From Phoronis australis (Eukaryota > Phoronida > Phoronidae): 64,000 bases of DNA. The stretch lies in contig NMRA01000931.1 in the NCBI GenBank assembly GCA_002633005.1, positions 1-64,000 on the forward strand, given 5' to 3'. The notes beneath the pieces were generated by a model. That model saw only the letters and a list, made by a program, of their open reading frames with translations, had not been told where the DNA came from and did not search any database. Below, piece by piece: positions 1 through 10,200 of this stretch. The position numbers were made by a program, and so were the translations under genes. The first letter of the stretch is position 1, and the number at the start of each line of letters is the position of its first letter.

Positions 1-3000
1 CCTCACCACATGGGTTGCCCTCAAACACTTCATATTTTTACTCTAGAGTCAGCATGGTGGCAGAGAAAACAGAATAAAAATTCTTCAATTTTGGACCAGG
101 TGAAATTTCACATTGTCATATTTCTCAATAGAAATAACTTTCACTTCTTAGTATTGATTAAATAGAATTTTATAAAAGTTTGAGCATTTGCAGCAATGCA
201 GCAAGTCATTAAAAACAGAAAAATGGCATTTTTGTTTCAAATTGAAGATTTTTTACCATAGATTTAAACTCCACCTGCCAAACAATGACCGGATGAATGA
301 AGGACTTCACCTGAATGAACCTACTTGCGACATGAGTTACTTTTCATTTCTTACGAGCATCCACACGTGTCTAAAATGTTGTCAATTTTTGTCTGCAGAT
401 TCATGCTTGTCTTGGCCAGTAACCAGCCAGAGCAGTTTGACTGGGCCATCAACGATCGACTGGACGAGATGGTGGAATTTGACACCCCGGGGCGAGAGGA
501 GCGTGAGAGGATGGTGCGACACTACTTTGAGCATTATGTGTTGAAGCCAGCCGCTGAAGGCAAAAGGTGACGGCTTAGTAATTCTTATATGCAATGCAGA
601 ATAGACCTTAGCCAAGCGTTATCATGTCTTTCTGTGTGAATGTGTTTGCTATGCTTTGTTTCTATTCAGAGTGAGAGACACGTTGAGTTTCACAGGTGTG
701 AGCTGGTTTGTTTGTATTGGTAACCTGAGTGACCACGACACATTATGATAGTTTCTATAGGTTTGTACTTCACTGGCCATTGCTGGCATCACAGCTGTAG
801 TTACTCGTCTTGAACATGGCACAAATGATGATCCTTACTGGTTAAAAATTGTTACATATTTTTTTGTTTATGGTACTTGTGATTGGAAGTGAATGATTAC
901 GTAGTCCAGTAATTCTCGTTGTGATATTTTACAGGAGGTTAAAGGTTGCTGAGTTTGACTATGGTGCTAAATGTTCAGAAATTGCCAGTAACACAGCAGG
1001 GCTTTCGGGTCGTGAGATTGCCAAGATCGGCGTGGCATGGCAGGTAATGTTCATAGTTCACAATAAAACCTGTTGCTTGTTTCATGGTGGGTAAAATGAC
1101 ATGCTACAGTAGTCTTCAAAATGAAATGGACAGACTTTGACAGAGCTCTATCACACTCTGTCGAAGTGTGGCGAACTTTTTGCCAGAATTATTAGTCATC
1201 TTTTTCTGGGCATCTGGCATCTGCGGCTGTATCTACTAAACCCTTTACAGGACCATAATGAAATTTGGCAGATGTGTTTCTATGAATATGACGACAAATG
1301 ACCACGTTTTTCGAATCGATTCGACAATAGCTCTGCCCCCTAGTGACAATTTTAGTGTTGTACATTTGCCTCTGTATCTTCATGGATTTTCATAAATTTA
1401 GTAAGTGGGACGGTTTGTATTAAAGAGACAATGAGACCTTCCCGTTTTCTTACAGATATAACTTTTTCTGCACCACCTGGTGGCAATGTAAACAAATTTT
1501 CAGTAGGTTTTTTATGTACGCTTTTTTATCCACCAAACCACTAAACGGATCATTATGAATATTGCCAGATGTTTTCCTGATGAGAAGACCGCAGCTGACA
1601 CTGATTTTCGGTCCGGTTCAACAACTGTGGCGACCCCAAGTGGCGTTTTTTGTTTTTGCATCCACAGCTGTATCGCCTTAACTCTTTGGAGGATCTTTCT
1701 GAAATGTGGCAGATATGCTCCTATGATAATGGTAATGACGAGTTTCAGACCAATCCGACTACAGGTGTGCCCTCTATTGGAAATTTTATTTTTTTCGTTT
1801 GCCTCTGTATCTTTAGAATTCGTGGATGAATTTTTCTGAAGTTTGTCAAATAGGCTGCTATTAAGGCGACAGCTATGCCTTTCCATTTTGGTCTGATTCC
1901 ATTGTTTAGCGTCTACCTCTTTATCTGCCAATCTAGTTAAAGGATCCTTATGTATCGTAGCAGTTGTGTTCCTGATGAGAAGAGTATGGCTGATGTCAAT
2001 TTTTGGACATATCTGACATTTGTGATGTCCCCTAGCGGTGATTTCGTATTTTTGCAACCATTGCTGCAGCTCCTGGTTCCTTTGCATGGTGTTTGTGAAT
2101 TTTTGCAAGTGTTTTCCTATACATGTGGCAATGGCTGCCCTATGACTTTTTGAATGGCTCTTACTACCACTATGCCCCCCCCTCCTGTAGCAATTTTAAT
2201 TTTTACATTTGCCTTTATATCTTCAGAGTTCCTCGATGTTTTTTTTTGAAATTTGGCAAACAATTAATTGTCTATTGTGAAGATGACAGCATCTGTCTAA
2301 TTTGTAATGGATTCAATTCTGTGCCATACAGTGACCATGTTAATTCAATTTAATTTTGTGTCTGCTTTTTTCCCGTCTGCTTCTGTATCTGCCAAACCAC
2401 TCTGAGGATCGTTGTGAAAATTGGCAGATGTGTTCCTATTGCCATGAGCACGACTGGCGTGGATTTTCAGATGGATCCATCGTAATTGTGGTGCCCCCTA
2501 GTGACATTAGTTTTGCTTTTGGGGCTGTATCTACTAAACCCCTTGCAGGATCACAATTTGTCAAGTCTTTTCCTGTTAACTTGACAATAGACGGACTACT
2601 AGTGTGCCCTCTAATGGCAATTTGTTTTATTTAACATCTGCTTCTGTATCTTTGGAATTCTGTGGTGGATTTTCATGAAATTTGACAAATTGCTCGTATA
2701 ATAAAGAGAGGACGAAGCTATCTTAATTTTGGACATGTTTGATATACTCTGTACCATCTAATGGCCATTTTAATTATACTCAAAAATACGGTTAGAAGCT
2801 CACCATTTCCATTGCGGTCTTGGGTGCATTTCAAGGCTCTGTGTTGCTCTTGTTTTTCAATGCAGTCGAATTAATCTGAAAGTTATTGCGCCTAGACGGT
2901 AGTTGTTTATTTGTGAGTAAGTTGTCACAATTTCAACGAAGTGCATGGAGCTACACCTGTCAAAATGTTGCTGAGATTTGGCCTACATTGAAACAAATTT

Positions 3001-3268
3001 TGTTATTGGCTGGTTTAACATTACATAGCAATTTGAACAAAAGCTGTCTTCAATCCCAACATTTTCTCTTCAGGCATCAGCGTATGCATCGGAGGACGGG
3101 ATACTTACTCAGCAGATCATTGACGACCGAGTTGCGGATGCTGTGAAGCAGCACGCCCAGAAGGTTGCATGGCAGCATGAACAGGAACTGAAGAGTGAGG
3201 GGGGTCAAGGCTACAAATCGTCCAAGGATGCGTCGACATACGTCCCACCCGAACACCAGCACCACTGA
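1..3268 (+). CDS. ATAD3: ATAD3 (mitochondrial AAA+ ATPase), 3' part: last three coding exons
   Basis: ATAD3 is a nuclear-encoded AAA+ ATPase of the mitochondrial inner membrane, linked to nucleoid organisation, cholesterol handling and inner-membrane structure. The window keeps only the C-terminal part of the AAA module, about 156 residues, in exons 399-566, 935-1043 and 3074-3268. Intron phases match (2, then 0) and all junctions are GT..AG. The second region of homology is visible ([17 protein letters not shown]), with the sensor-1 Asn and the Arg-finger region, followed by PGREERER, a conserved VLKPA block, and LSGREIAKI as the sensor-2 region. The Walker A and B motifs must lie left of the window. 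The last exon ends in a His-rich tail before TGA. The identification rests on near-continuous similarity to animal ATAD3 from memory and is confident; invertebrates usually have a single copy. Confidence 0.95.
399..566 (+). CDS. ATAD3: ATAD3 exon with sensor 1 and arginine-finger region
   Basis: The acceptor is tttttgtctgcag at 386-398 and the donor is AAAAG|GTGACG at 566/567. The exon enters in phase 2 (the A at 399 completes an Arg codon) and leaves in phase 2. It encodes [20 protein letters not shown], then [17 protein letters not shown], and ends in LKPAAEGKR. This is the second region of homology of the AAA domain, which senses ATP across the ring. Upstream sequence 1-398 reads as intron. 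Confidence 0.95.
935..1043 (+). CDS. ATAD3: ATAD3 exon with sensor-2 helix
   Basis: The acceptor is gatattttacag ending at 934 and the donor is CAG|GTAATG at 1043/1044. The first base completes the split Arg codon; 36 further codons follow with no stop. The peptide reads [18 protein letters not shown], then [15 protein letters not shown], which is the family's C-terminal helical lid with the conserved SGREI sensor-2 segment. Confidence 0.95.
1190..2770. repeat. Degenerate tandem array filling the last ATAD3 intron
   Basis: At least five diverged copies of one block follow each other. Each has a CTGTATCT-like start, AAACC..T...AGGATC, then TGAAATTTGGCAGATGTG and TTCCTAT, and later GTG(C)CCC(T)CTA.TGGCAATTT. 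Clear copies start near 1216, 1530, 1670, 1920, 2385 and 2530. The spacing is irregular (about 130-400 bp) and the identity modest, so this is an old array or serial insertions of one element. The core AAACCCTTTG...TTCATGAAATTTGGCA recurs once at about 5606-5645. No coding signal. Confidence 0.7.
3074..3268 (+). CDS. ATAD3: ATAD3 terminal coding exon
   Basis: The acceptor is attttctcttcag ending at 3073; phase 0. It begins [14 protein letters not shown], matching the conserved AYASEDGVLT block that follows the sensor-2 helix in ATAD3. It continues through a charged helix ([13 protein letters not shown]) and ends with a variable hydrophilic tail rich in Ser and His before TGA at 3266-3268. The final 25 or so residues are not conserved in the family as far as I can recall. 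Confidence 0.93.
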   Translation, partial: ASAYASEDGILTQQIIDDRVADAVKQHAQKVAWQHEQELKSEGGQGYKSSKDASTYVPPEHQHH

Positions 3269-3815
3269 TGCTGGAGGAGCGTAGGGAAGTGAATGGGGTG
3301 TCTTAATCTTGTCAGTATATTTAATTTAAAGGTACATATACCTCTTTATTCTGGTAGCCCATCAACCATATTTCGGAGAGGCTTTCTCCCTTATTAGAAA
3401 ATCTGATGTTTCATTTCTCATTCCCGTTCATTTACATAAATCATGTGTTATAATGTGTTTGACTTTTTTGCCAAAAGCTATTTGGAGCTGTCAAAACTTG
3501 GCACATTCTTTGTGCTGTACGAGATTTAATTTTATTTAATGTTGTTGGCTGCTGGCATCTTCCATGGATAGATCACTCGATGGTATCTGATCACAAGAAG
3601 TCTTGCTTGCTCAATTAATGGAGGTGTCACGTTTTTGGTAATGCCAGAAACATTATGTAATAGCGATTGAATTTGATGATGTGGTTTAGTTGTATCCTTG
3701 TTGAATGATTATGTTCGTAACTTGTTTGATAGAATCATGGATTTATGTGCATAGTAAAGTCATGCAAGTTCCCCTATTTCTGATTTTGAACATTAAAGCT
3801 GCATTTCGCCCTGTT
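3269..3815 (+). other. ATAD3: Probable ATAD3 3' UTR with ATTAAA poly(A) signal
   Basis: The sequence after the ATAD3 stop is AT-rich and has no good splice acceptor. The first plausible polyadenylation signal is ATTAAA at 3792-3797. That hexamer sits at the edge of a dispersed repeat (TTAAAGC.GCAT.TCGCCCTG) also seen in the opposite orientation near 20437-20470 and 22825-22856, so the signal may have been supplied by a repeat. The cleavage point is inferred. Confidence 0.4.
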
Positions 3816-3830
3816 TAGCTGACTAAAATC
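3792..3830 (+). repeat. Dispersed repeat fragment (TTAAAGC-GCAT-CGCCCTGTTTA)
   Basis: The stretch ATTAAAGCTGCATTTCGCCC followed by TGTTTA is the diverged reverse complement of 20437-20470 and of 22825-22856 (AATTAAACAGGGCGACATGC). Three copies in 20 kb point to an old interspersed repeat; the class is unknown. Confidence 0.5.
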
Positions 3831-4046
3831 AAAAATCAAATGGGGTTTTTTACTCTCATAAAAACAGTTTTGTCCTATTCCTTTCATTTAAGGATTCTAT
3901 TTTTCCTGCCAAAAAGAAAACCTAAACCATCAGCGACTCGAGAAAACGCTTCAGAGTTCACTTGGGTTGGCCAACCCTTAAACTGTGGATACGAAAATGG
4001 AGTATGTACATGTATGCATTGCTTGTGACTTGAGTTCCCTGCAATA

Positions 4047-4365
4047 ATTCTGGTAAGATCGGGTAAGCGTGGTAATGTTTTTAAGTCTTGAAACGCTTTT
4101 TTAATAATTCAACATTGAAAGCTAAACTGATGAAATGCAACTCTAATATGAAATATTTATAGGATCTTGGGGAAGACATATTTCATTTTCGTGTTCTTGT
4201 TTAGTGCATACATTACATGTGCTTTGAGCTGCTACCGTATTGGACTGCAATATAAGTTGGGATGAGCGTGGTAATGTTTTAAAAAACAAAGCAGGTTGGT
4301 TGAGAATTCAACATTTATAGCTAAGCAGCCTGGAAGTGCCTCTTTAAGTTGCAATGCACTCGTTT
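4047..4365 (+). repeat. Two diverged direct repeats downstream of ATAD3
   Basis: The block at 4055-4145 (GCGTGGTAATGTTTTTAA ... AATTCAACATTGAAAGCTAA ... ATGCAACTCT) recurs at 4264-4360 (GCGTGGTAATGTTTTAAA ... AATTCAACATTTATAGCTAA ... GTTGCAATGC). Spacing is about 210 bp. They look like two copies of the same old repeat. The rest of 3830-5500 is AT-rich and shows no gene. Confidence 0.5.
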
Positions 4366-5509
4366 TCAGCAATTTTCGACCTCAAAAACACTGTTGAATT
4401 AGATCGCTTCAGGATGTTCCAAGGGCTTTGTACCTCAGTAAGTTAAAAGATCATTTCTGAGTTTGGGGGGATCTCAAAATCCTTGTTTTGGTGAGCCGGT
4501 TGCCAGCCTCTGTCATTTTTATGTCACATGACCGGTCCCATGATCATATGCAAAATGGAAGTATGATTTGATAGGTTGGAAGTGTGTATAGATGGACATA
4601 GTGTACAAGTACAATGTATAGTATTGGGTAGAATCGTGTTGATACTGTGAGCATAATTAATGTCAATGTTAATGAAAATGAGAATCATGTCCCTATTACT
4701 CAGGTCAGTAACTGTATTCATTATTTTGTATTTAACGAATTCGAGCAAGATGAGTTCTGTAACTTCTAATCAACTACAGTTGGCATATCCACTGCCGTGG
4801 AGGAGAGTTGTTTGCTGTGTGCTTGTTGAGTTCATTAAAAGTAAAGTTAGACCGTGAATAATTTGGGACTCAAGTCAATAGCTCACCAATAAAACTGTCA
4901 GATGTATAACATTGGTTGTATTTGGCGAATCAGATAGTTAAGCTGGCTTCTTTTGAAAGTTTTAACTTAAGTTTTACTTCTGATTATAAAAAGTGTTCTC
5001 GAGTTGTTGCCCATTCATGTTAGAACTGATTTGGAACTTGGCAAAAATTGGTGGTTTTGTATTACTTGAGGCTCGTCTGTTTAAGGTCAACTGTTTAAGA
5101 TTATCTCCAACCTTATTTAGTAGCCTCCATTTTAACTCGTATATCAAAAATACTAAGCTTTGTCAACTAGCAAAAGTATATATTTTCTGAAAGAAAAAAG
5201 ACCAGGAAGTATAAATATACTTTTTGTATTTATGTTCCATTATTATTTTTACGTAAAAACCTTTTTTAAGTCAAAATTTCATTTTAAGAAAGGTACATTC
5301 ATAGCAAAATAACCCCTCGGTCGATTTTTAAAGAAAACTTCACCAGTTACCTCAAAAACGTGTTAGGAATTTTCGATTAGTCTGTTCTTTTAGTTTCTAT
5401 GACAAATCAACACGCAAAACGTAATTTTTTTTGTAAAAAATTAAAGTCGTATTCGTCTTTGTCATCTTACGCAAAAATTAAGCTTTTATGCCGAAAATCC
5501 TTGGAGCAT

Positions 5510-5665
5510 TTTTATGCGCCCACATATTTATATGTGGACGCATTATGCTGTCATCTCTGTCTGTCCGTCCGTCCGGGCGGCGTCCGTCCGGCGTCCGCTG
5601 CTCTATCTCCAAAACCCTTTGACATACGTTCATGAAATTTGGCACAAATGTGCTTATGTCAACGC
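5510..5665. repeat. Hairpin-headed dispersed repeat
   Basis: The segment starts with a short palindrome (CCACATATTTATATGTGG, 5520-5537) flanked by GCGC and GCAT. It continues through a CTGTCTGTCCGTCCGTCC stretch and GGCGTCCG repeats into the core AAAACCCTTTGACATACG, then TTCATGAAATTTGGCACAAA. The core matches the unit of the array in the ATAD3 intron. No coding signal; probably a non-autonomous element family. Confidence 0.5.
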
Positions 5666-5725
5666 GCACAATTCCATAATCAACGCGCACAATTCCTTAG
5701 TCAACGCGCACAGTTGCTTGGCGCG
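5657..5725 (+). repeat. Three short tandem units (TCAACGCGCACA-TTCC)
   Basis: The motif TCAACGCGCACAATTCC occurs near 5658 and 5680, then a third time as TCAACGCGCACAGTTGC near 5701, with a period of about 21 bp. Related GCGCGTTGAATAA words recur up to about 6095, so the whole 5.66-6.10 kb stretch is built from a decaying short repeat. Confidence 0.65.
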
Positions 5726-5797
5726 TTGTATTCGTCATTCTATGTGCACAATCGGTTATTCATTGCTCACACCTACTTTTTAAGGTGTATTATTAAT

Positions 5798-5889
5798 ACG
5801 TTAGGCCATGTATCGTCTGTGCTGCCTCTTTTCGGTGTTACGTACGTTAGGCCATGTATCGTCTGTGCTGCCTCTTCTCGGTGTTACGT
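5798..5889 (+). repeat. 46-bp tandem duplication
   Basis: The unit ACGTTAGGCCATGTATCGTC ... CTCTT.TCGGTGTTACGT at 5798-5843 is repeated at 5844-5889 with a single T/C difference visible. Low divergence implies a recent event. Confidence 0.85.
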
Positions 5890-6189
5890 ACTGTACGTAA
5901 ACTTGTCGTCGATAGGAAATAATTCAGTGCACGTTGAATAACCAATTCTTCGCGTCCAATGACTAATTCTGCTCGTTGATTAAGCAATTCTTCGCATTTG
6001 GAATAAGCAGTTACGCGCGTTGAATAATCAATTCTGTGCGTTGAATAAACACAGAACGATAGTCGTTTAAGAACCTATGCTGCGCGTTGAATAAACGCAT
6101 TTGAACGCGGTACTCGTGTGAGAAACCTCTGTCGCTTCATTCTTTGGCGTTTCATGCTTTGAACTAGTGGCATGCTAACACAGGATAGA

Positions 6190-6304
6190 GTTCAGTAACG
6201 CTAGGACCTCGCCAAATAGCAAGACTTCGCGAGATTACATGAGATATCGCCGTGTATTTTGAATGAGAACGTGATTTTGGCTAGATTTTAGCTAGGTCTT
6301 AGCG
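6190..6304. mobile_element. MITE copy 1 (CGCTAGGACCT terminal inverted repeat)
   Basis: The left end TTCAGTAACGCTAGGACCTC and right end TTTTAGCTAGGTCTTAGCG are inverted copies of each other. The internal sequence CAAGACTTCGCGAGATTACA ... GAGATATCGCCGTGTATTTT is shared with the two copies at 9795 and 10089. At about 110 bp with no coding capacity, this is a non-autonomous DNA element. The transposase family cannot be named; no clear target-site duplication was seen. Confidence 0.8.
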
Positions 6305-7415
6305 TAGATCTCATTGTTACCCATGCGCGCACCAAGCCTTTAATATGGGGGGCTCGAATTTCTGATGATCTGAACCGTTTGCTGACAAAAAAGCGGCAGG
6401 ACTGAAAAAACGGGGTACCACCTTCAGAACTGTGAACTGCGGGTCTGCGCCTTTTGAGTGCCCCACTGGACTTTTGTCTCCCGGTGCGCGCTTGTTACCA
6501 GGTGTGCGTTATGCAATAATGAACGAATGCGCATGTCCCAGTCAATTAATTATACAATTACATAGAGTTCGTTTTTCCTCATTATGTTTGCAATTCCCGC
6601 GTGTAGCAGGAAATGTGGGCTCAAGCTGTCGAACAGGTCGTTCTTTGTTGTTCGCTCTCCATGTATCGTGACCGGAGAGTACTTGAAAGAGCACAATAAT
6701 GGTTGCATCCGTTCGGTATCGGCCTGTTTCTCAACTGAGTGTGGTGGACGTCAGTGTGTTCATACAGGATTGTTGTGGGGATTATACAGCATGGTTAATA
6801 TGCAGTGAAGAAAGTGAAGAGATATTTTGTATTTTATTTCGTTACAGGACCCTTTCCTTGCTCAAATTGAACAATTTATTCCCTTGTGGGGGGGGATCTC
6901 TTAGTAGGTTTGGCACGTAAGAACGTGCAGCAGACTGTAGTGTACCCTCTCAGGCATAGATGTAGGAAGCGAGGTTAGCGGGCACAGACTGCCCCACACA
7001 CATGAAGTTGGGGGCAGCGCTACCCACTAAACGGGCGTATGAAGCGGCCCGGGGAGTAGGGCGTCCCCGATAATTTGGGTGAGTGAGGGTGGAGCCTTTG
7101 TGGCCCGAAACAGGGGTAGGGTAGGGAACAGGGCTGTTGAGAAAGATAAAATTGCGCGTAACATGTACAAGAGAAAAAATAGACGACGTCTGGCAAGTAC
7201 CAGCGCTGGATATACTCTTTGGGTGTCCTGTCCAAGACATTCATTAGAGGGGCCGTAGTTTTTAAAAAAAAAATATGCTCGGCCGGTCGTCTACGCTCAC
7301 TCAGTGAAAACGTGCTCTTGTACATGCAAAGTTTGAAGAAGAGAGAAAACTTGTTATGCATAAATTTTTCTGAGCAAATTGATTAAGATTTTTAAATTCC
7401 AAAAAATAAATTTGA

Positions 7416-7541
7416 AGAGTGCAAAGGTTTATTTCTTGAGGGACTCTTCTGGCTAACGGATTGATCCGATATCGTGCAAGAGTGCAAAGGTTTATTTCTT
7501 GAAGGACTCTTCTGGCTAACGGATTGATCCGATATCGTGCA
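7416..7541 (+). repeat. 62-bp tandem duplication
   Basis: AAGAGTGCAAAGGTTTATTT followed by CTTGAGGGACTCTTCTGGCT and ACGGATTGATCCGATATCGT occurs at 7416-7477 and again at 7478-7541, with one difference visible (GAGGG/GAAGG). Each unit ends with a small palindrome-like ATTGATCCGATATCG. Confidence 0.9.
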
Positions 7542-9790
7542 ACTATATTAAAGAGGCAAACGACTTTTTTGATGATATAATTAACATTTTGGATCCCTGG
7601 TTATCTTGAGATATTTTATCGCATTTACTATGTTCCCCTAGCGTGTATGTATTATTCACGCAAAAATAGAGCCCGATCGACGTATGCGGCCCAAGATCGA
7701 GCCGCCATCTTAGTATTAGCACTCACTTCTATTGAGCAAACACGAGTGTCCGAGCCAGACTGAGTGGGACTTGCGAAGTGAATTCGGAACCAAGATTGGG
7801 ACCGTGTTACTGGCCGCGTTGTGTCACTCTATCAGGGTAACACCAATGGCCTGGCAATAGGAGGTGCCGGATATACACAGCGACTCATAGATCTCGTGGT
7901 AGCCACGATGCTGCATCGTGCGCAAGCGATTGTCTAGCCTTGTTACTGCGTCATTAGAGTTTCTCATGTAATATGTCATTGCCTTCCCTTGTTGGCTGGC
8001 ACAGGAAGTAGAATTTCAACTCATATTGGTCACGTAAAGCACAAAGTATATTCCTGCAAACCACAGCAGCATCAAGGTATGTGGCCCAAACAACCAAAAC
8101 AAGTGAGACTTTATTAAAAAGGAAAAAAGAAACAATACCATGAAGATGACTGAATTACGCAAAGGCAGTTTTCTCGGTAGATAAAAATGTCAATACCTTT
8201 TCACAAAGTCGAAACAATCGGAGATCGTTATTAGGAAAACATCATTGATCAAGAGGGAGTTGTTGGTACGAAACTCGCTTTGTCGATCGTATTGGAAGGG
8301 GTTATGATGTTTTTTTAATGCCGTGTGCTTGTCCAACGGATTAAATGTACTGGCAATCGTAAAGTAGCGATGATTTCTGCGAGTTTTGGAGTTGGAGTTT
8401 AACTCTTAAACCGTGACAGCGGGCTGTCACGGATTAATTCAACGCAAATTAGTTCTGAAATGTTACCCAGGGATGTGTCCAAACCCCCTTGAGATGCCCC
8501 CGTCTTCCGGTCCCCTGTTAAGTGTGTGTATCTGCGCGCATGCCTTCGGGAATTGCCTGAAATTCCATACTGTGAATGTCACAGATTTGAAAAGGTCTTT
8601 AGGGAAATTTGAGCGACTGTTAACTCGTGTCCAAGTGCGCGTTGTGTGTTTCCATGGGGTGGCCCAACATATCAAGATTATTTTCATCTGGTACCTGTGT
8701 GTGTACATGTATATCTACGGAAATCGCCTTTTACACTGTATTCGTGGACGATTTTTATCTGTTATGGGGCAATATGACTTGTAGGAAATTGATGAGGCTT
8801 CAGTGAACTTTGTTCCTGGCTGATAATTGGGAAATTCTTCACCACCCTACCCCAAAGAGCAAAGTGCAGTCTACATGTACTTGATTTTGACAGTCGAAAC
8901 CTTTTGGCTAAGAAAGTGGTGTTTCTGTTGTACATATTCTTGGACCCCTATAATTAAGTGAGATTCATAACAGATATCCTGAGAAGGTCAAAGTTGCACC
9001 CCGGCCTGAAAACCGTTCAACGAGCTCAAGCCGGTAAAAAACAGTCTCGCAAAATGTTGAAGAATGTGCATCTAAAGTTCTGGTAGTTGCCCCCCCTAAC
9101 CCCCCAAAAACGGCAAAGCCTGCTCGCCTATACAGCGAGGGGAGCGGGTAAGATTTTGTGCCCCTCGTCTCCGATGAAGTTAACCTTCTTACGCCGGAGC
9201 CTGTTAAAATTGAGCGACCAAAAGAGTGGGAGGTATACAGTGAATGGGGAGGTCACGGTAAAACTGTTACAGCAGTTTGCAGATGGAGGTAAAACGATGG
9301 TCTTGGGACTTAACTGAAAATTTCGAGTCTACCCAGGTGGGAGGTCACGCTCACCATTGGTTCCGCATCCCCACTGAAGGTTCCTTTGTCTATGATCTGT
9401 GGTATCATCCCGGTGGGTATTGAGGCCCATTGGTATCCTTGACTTTGTCCAATGCGGGGAAACGAAATAGTCGCGACGGGAAACTTGTGTCTGTTAAAAT
9501 GGTATACTTAGGGTCAGTTTTTATCTGTTGTTTACTCTTTTTGTGCACGCGTAATTTTATTGTGCTATGGTGTTCTAGGGTTACGTTCCGTGATGCTAAC
9601 CACTTGCTAGGCACTTTTGCAATGGAAATGGCCACATTACAATTTCTCCCACAATCGAAAGTTCCAGTTTTGCCGACCAATCACGGTCCGTAGGTTATTA
9701 TTTCATTCCAGGTCCCAGTGGATTAAACGCCCTAGACCATGTTTTTGATGTAATGTCCGGTTTCATTTTCCCCTCCAACATGGATCCAGC
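7542..9790. other. No gene recognised
   Basis: The longest open frame here (8413-8784, 123 codons) starts in a hairpin, resembles no known protein and has no splice context. A perfect 9-bp hairpin (CCGTGACAG..CTGTCACGG) lies at 8411-8432. Otherwise the segment is unremarkable intergenic DNA. Confidence 0.5.
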
Positions 9791-9794
9791 CTAA

Positions 9795-9963
9795 CGCTAG
9801 GACCTCGCTAAAAAGCAAGACTTCGTGAGATTACGTGAGATATTGCCGTGTATTTTACATGAGAGCACGTGACCTTGACTAGACTTTAGCTAGGTCCTAG
9901 CGTAGGTCCTAGCGTAGGTCCTAGCGTAGGTCCTAGCGTAGGTCCTAGCGTCTACTGAACGCA
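9795..9963. mobile_element. MITE copy 2, with a 12-bp expansion at its right end
   Basis: The left end is CGCTAGGACCTCGCTAAAA. The body matches copy 1 (GCAAGACTTCGTGAGATTAC ... GAGATATTGCCGTGTATTTT). The first right end, TTTAGCTAGGTCCTAGCG, closes at 9902. It is followed by four more head-to-tail copies of TAGGTCCTAGCG to 9950, then TCTACTGAACG, the inverse of the outer CGTTCAGT seen left of copies 1 and 3. The terminal inverted repeat is therefore nearly 30 bp, and the terminal 12 bp has been amplified in place. Confidence 0.85.
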
Positions 9964-10079
9964 CGCCAGGTTACAACTTCCAGTTCATTCGACTATTAAT
10001 CTCAGTGCGACATTGCAACAAGAAACCTGCTACCTGTCGTGCAGTATTCAGGTCACGTTGACGATGGAACCTGGCTCCC

Positions 10080-10200
10080 GTTCAGTAACGCTAGGAACTC
10101 GCTAAAAACCAAGGCTTTGTTCACGAGATTACGTGAGATATTGCCGTGTATTTTAAATAAGAACACTTGACTTTGGCAAGATTTTAGTGAGGTCCTAGCG
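10080..10200. mobile_element. MITE copy 3
   Basis: The outer CGTTCAGTAACGCTAGGAAC and the body ACGAGATTACGTGAGATATT ... GCCGTGTATTTTAAAT match copies 1 and 2. The right end AGTGAGGTCCTAGCG closes at 10200. It lies only about 120 bp from copy 2 in the same orientation. Confidence 0.8.

Noticed and set aside
1570-1625. CTGATGAG followed by a stem, resembling a hammerhead ribozyme core (also at about 1973)
   Set aside because: The GACCG/CGGTC stem is followed by CGGTT and not the required GAAA, and no closing stems I and III are visible.
8413-8784. 123-codon open frame
   Set aside because: Starts within a hairpin, overlaps an equally open frame on the other strand, and has no recognisable motif.
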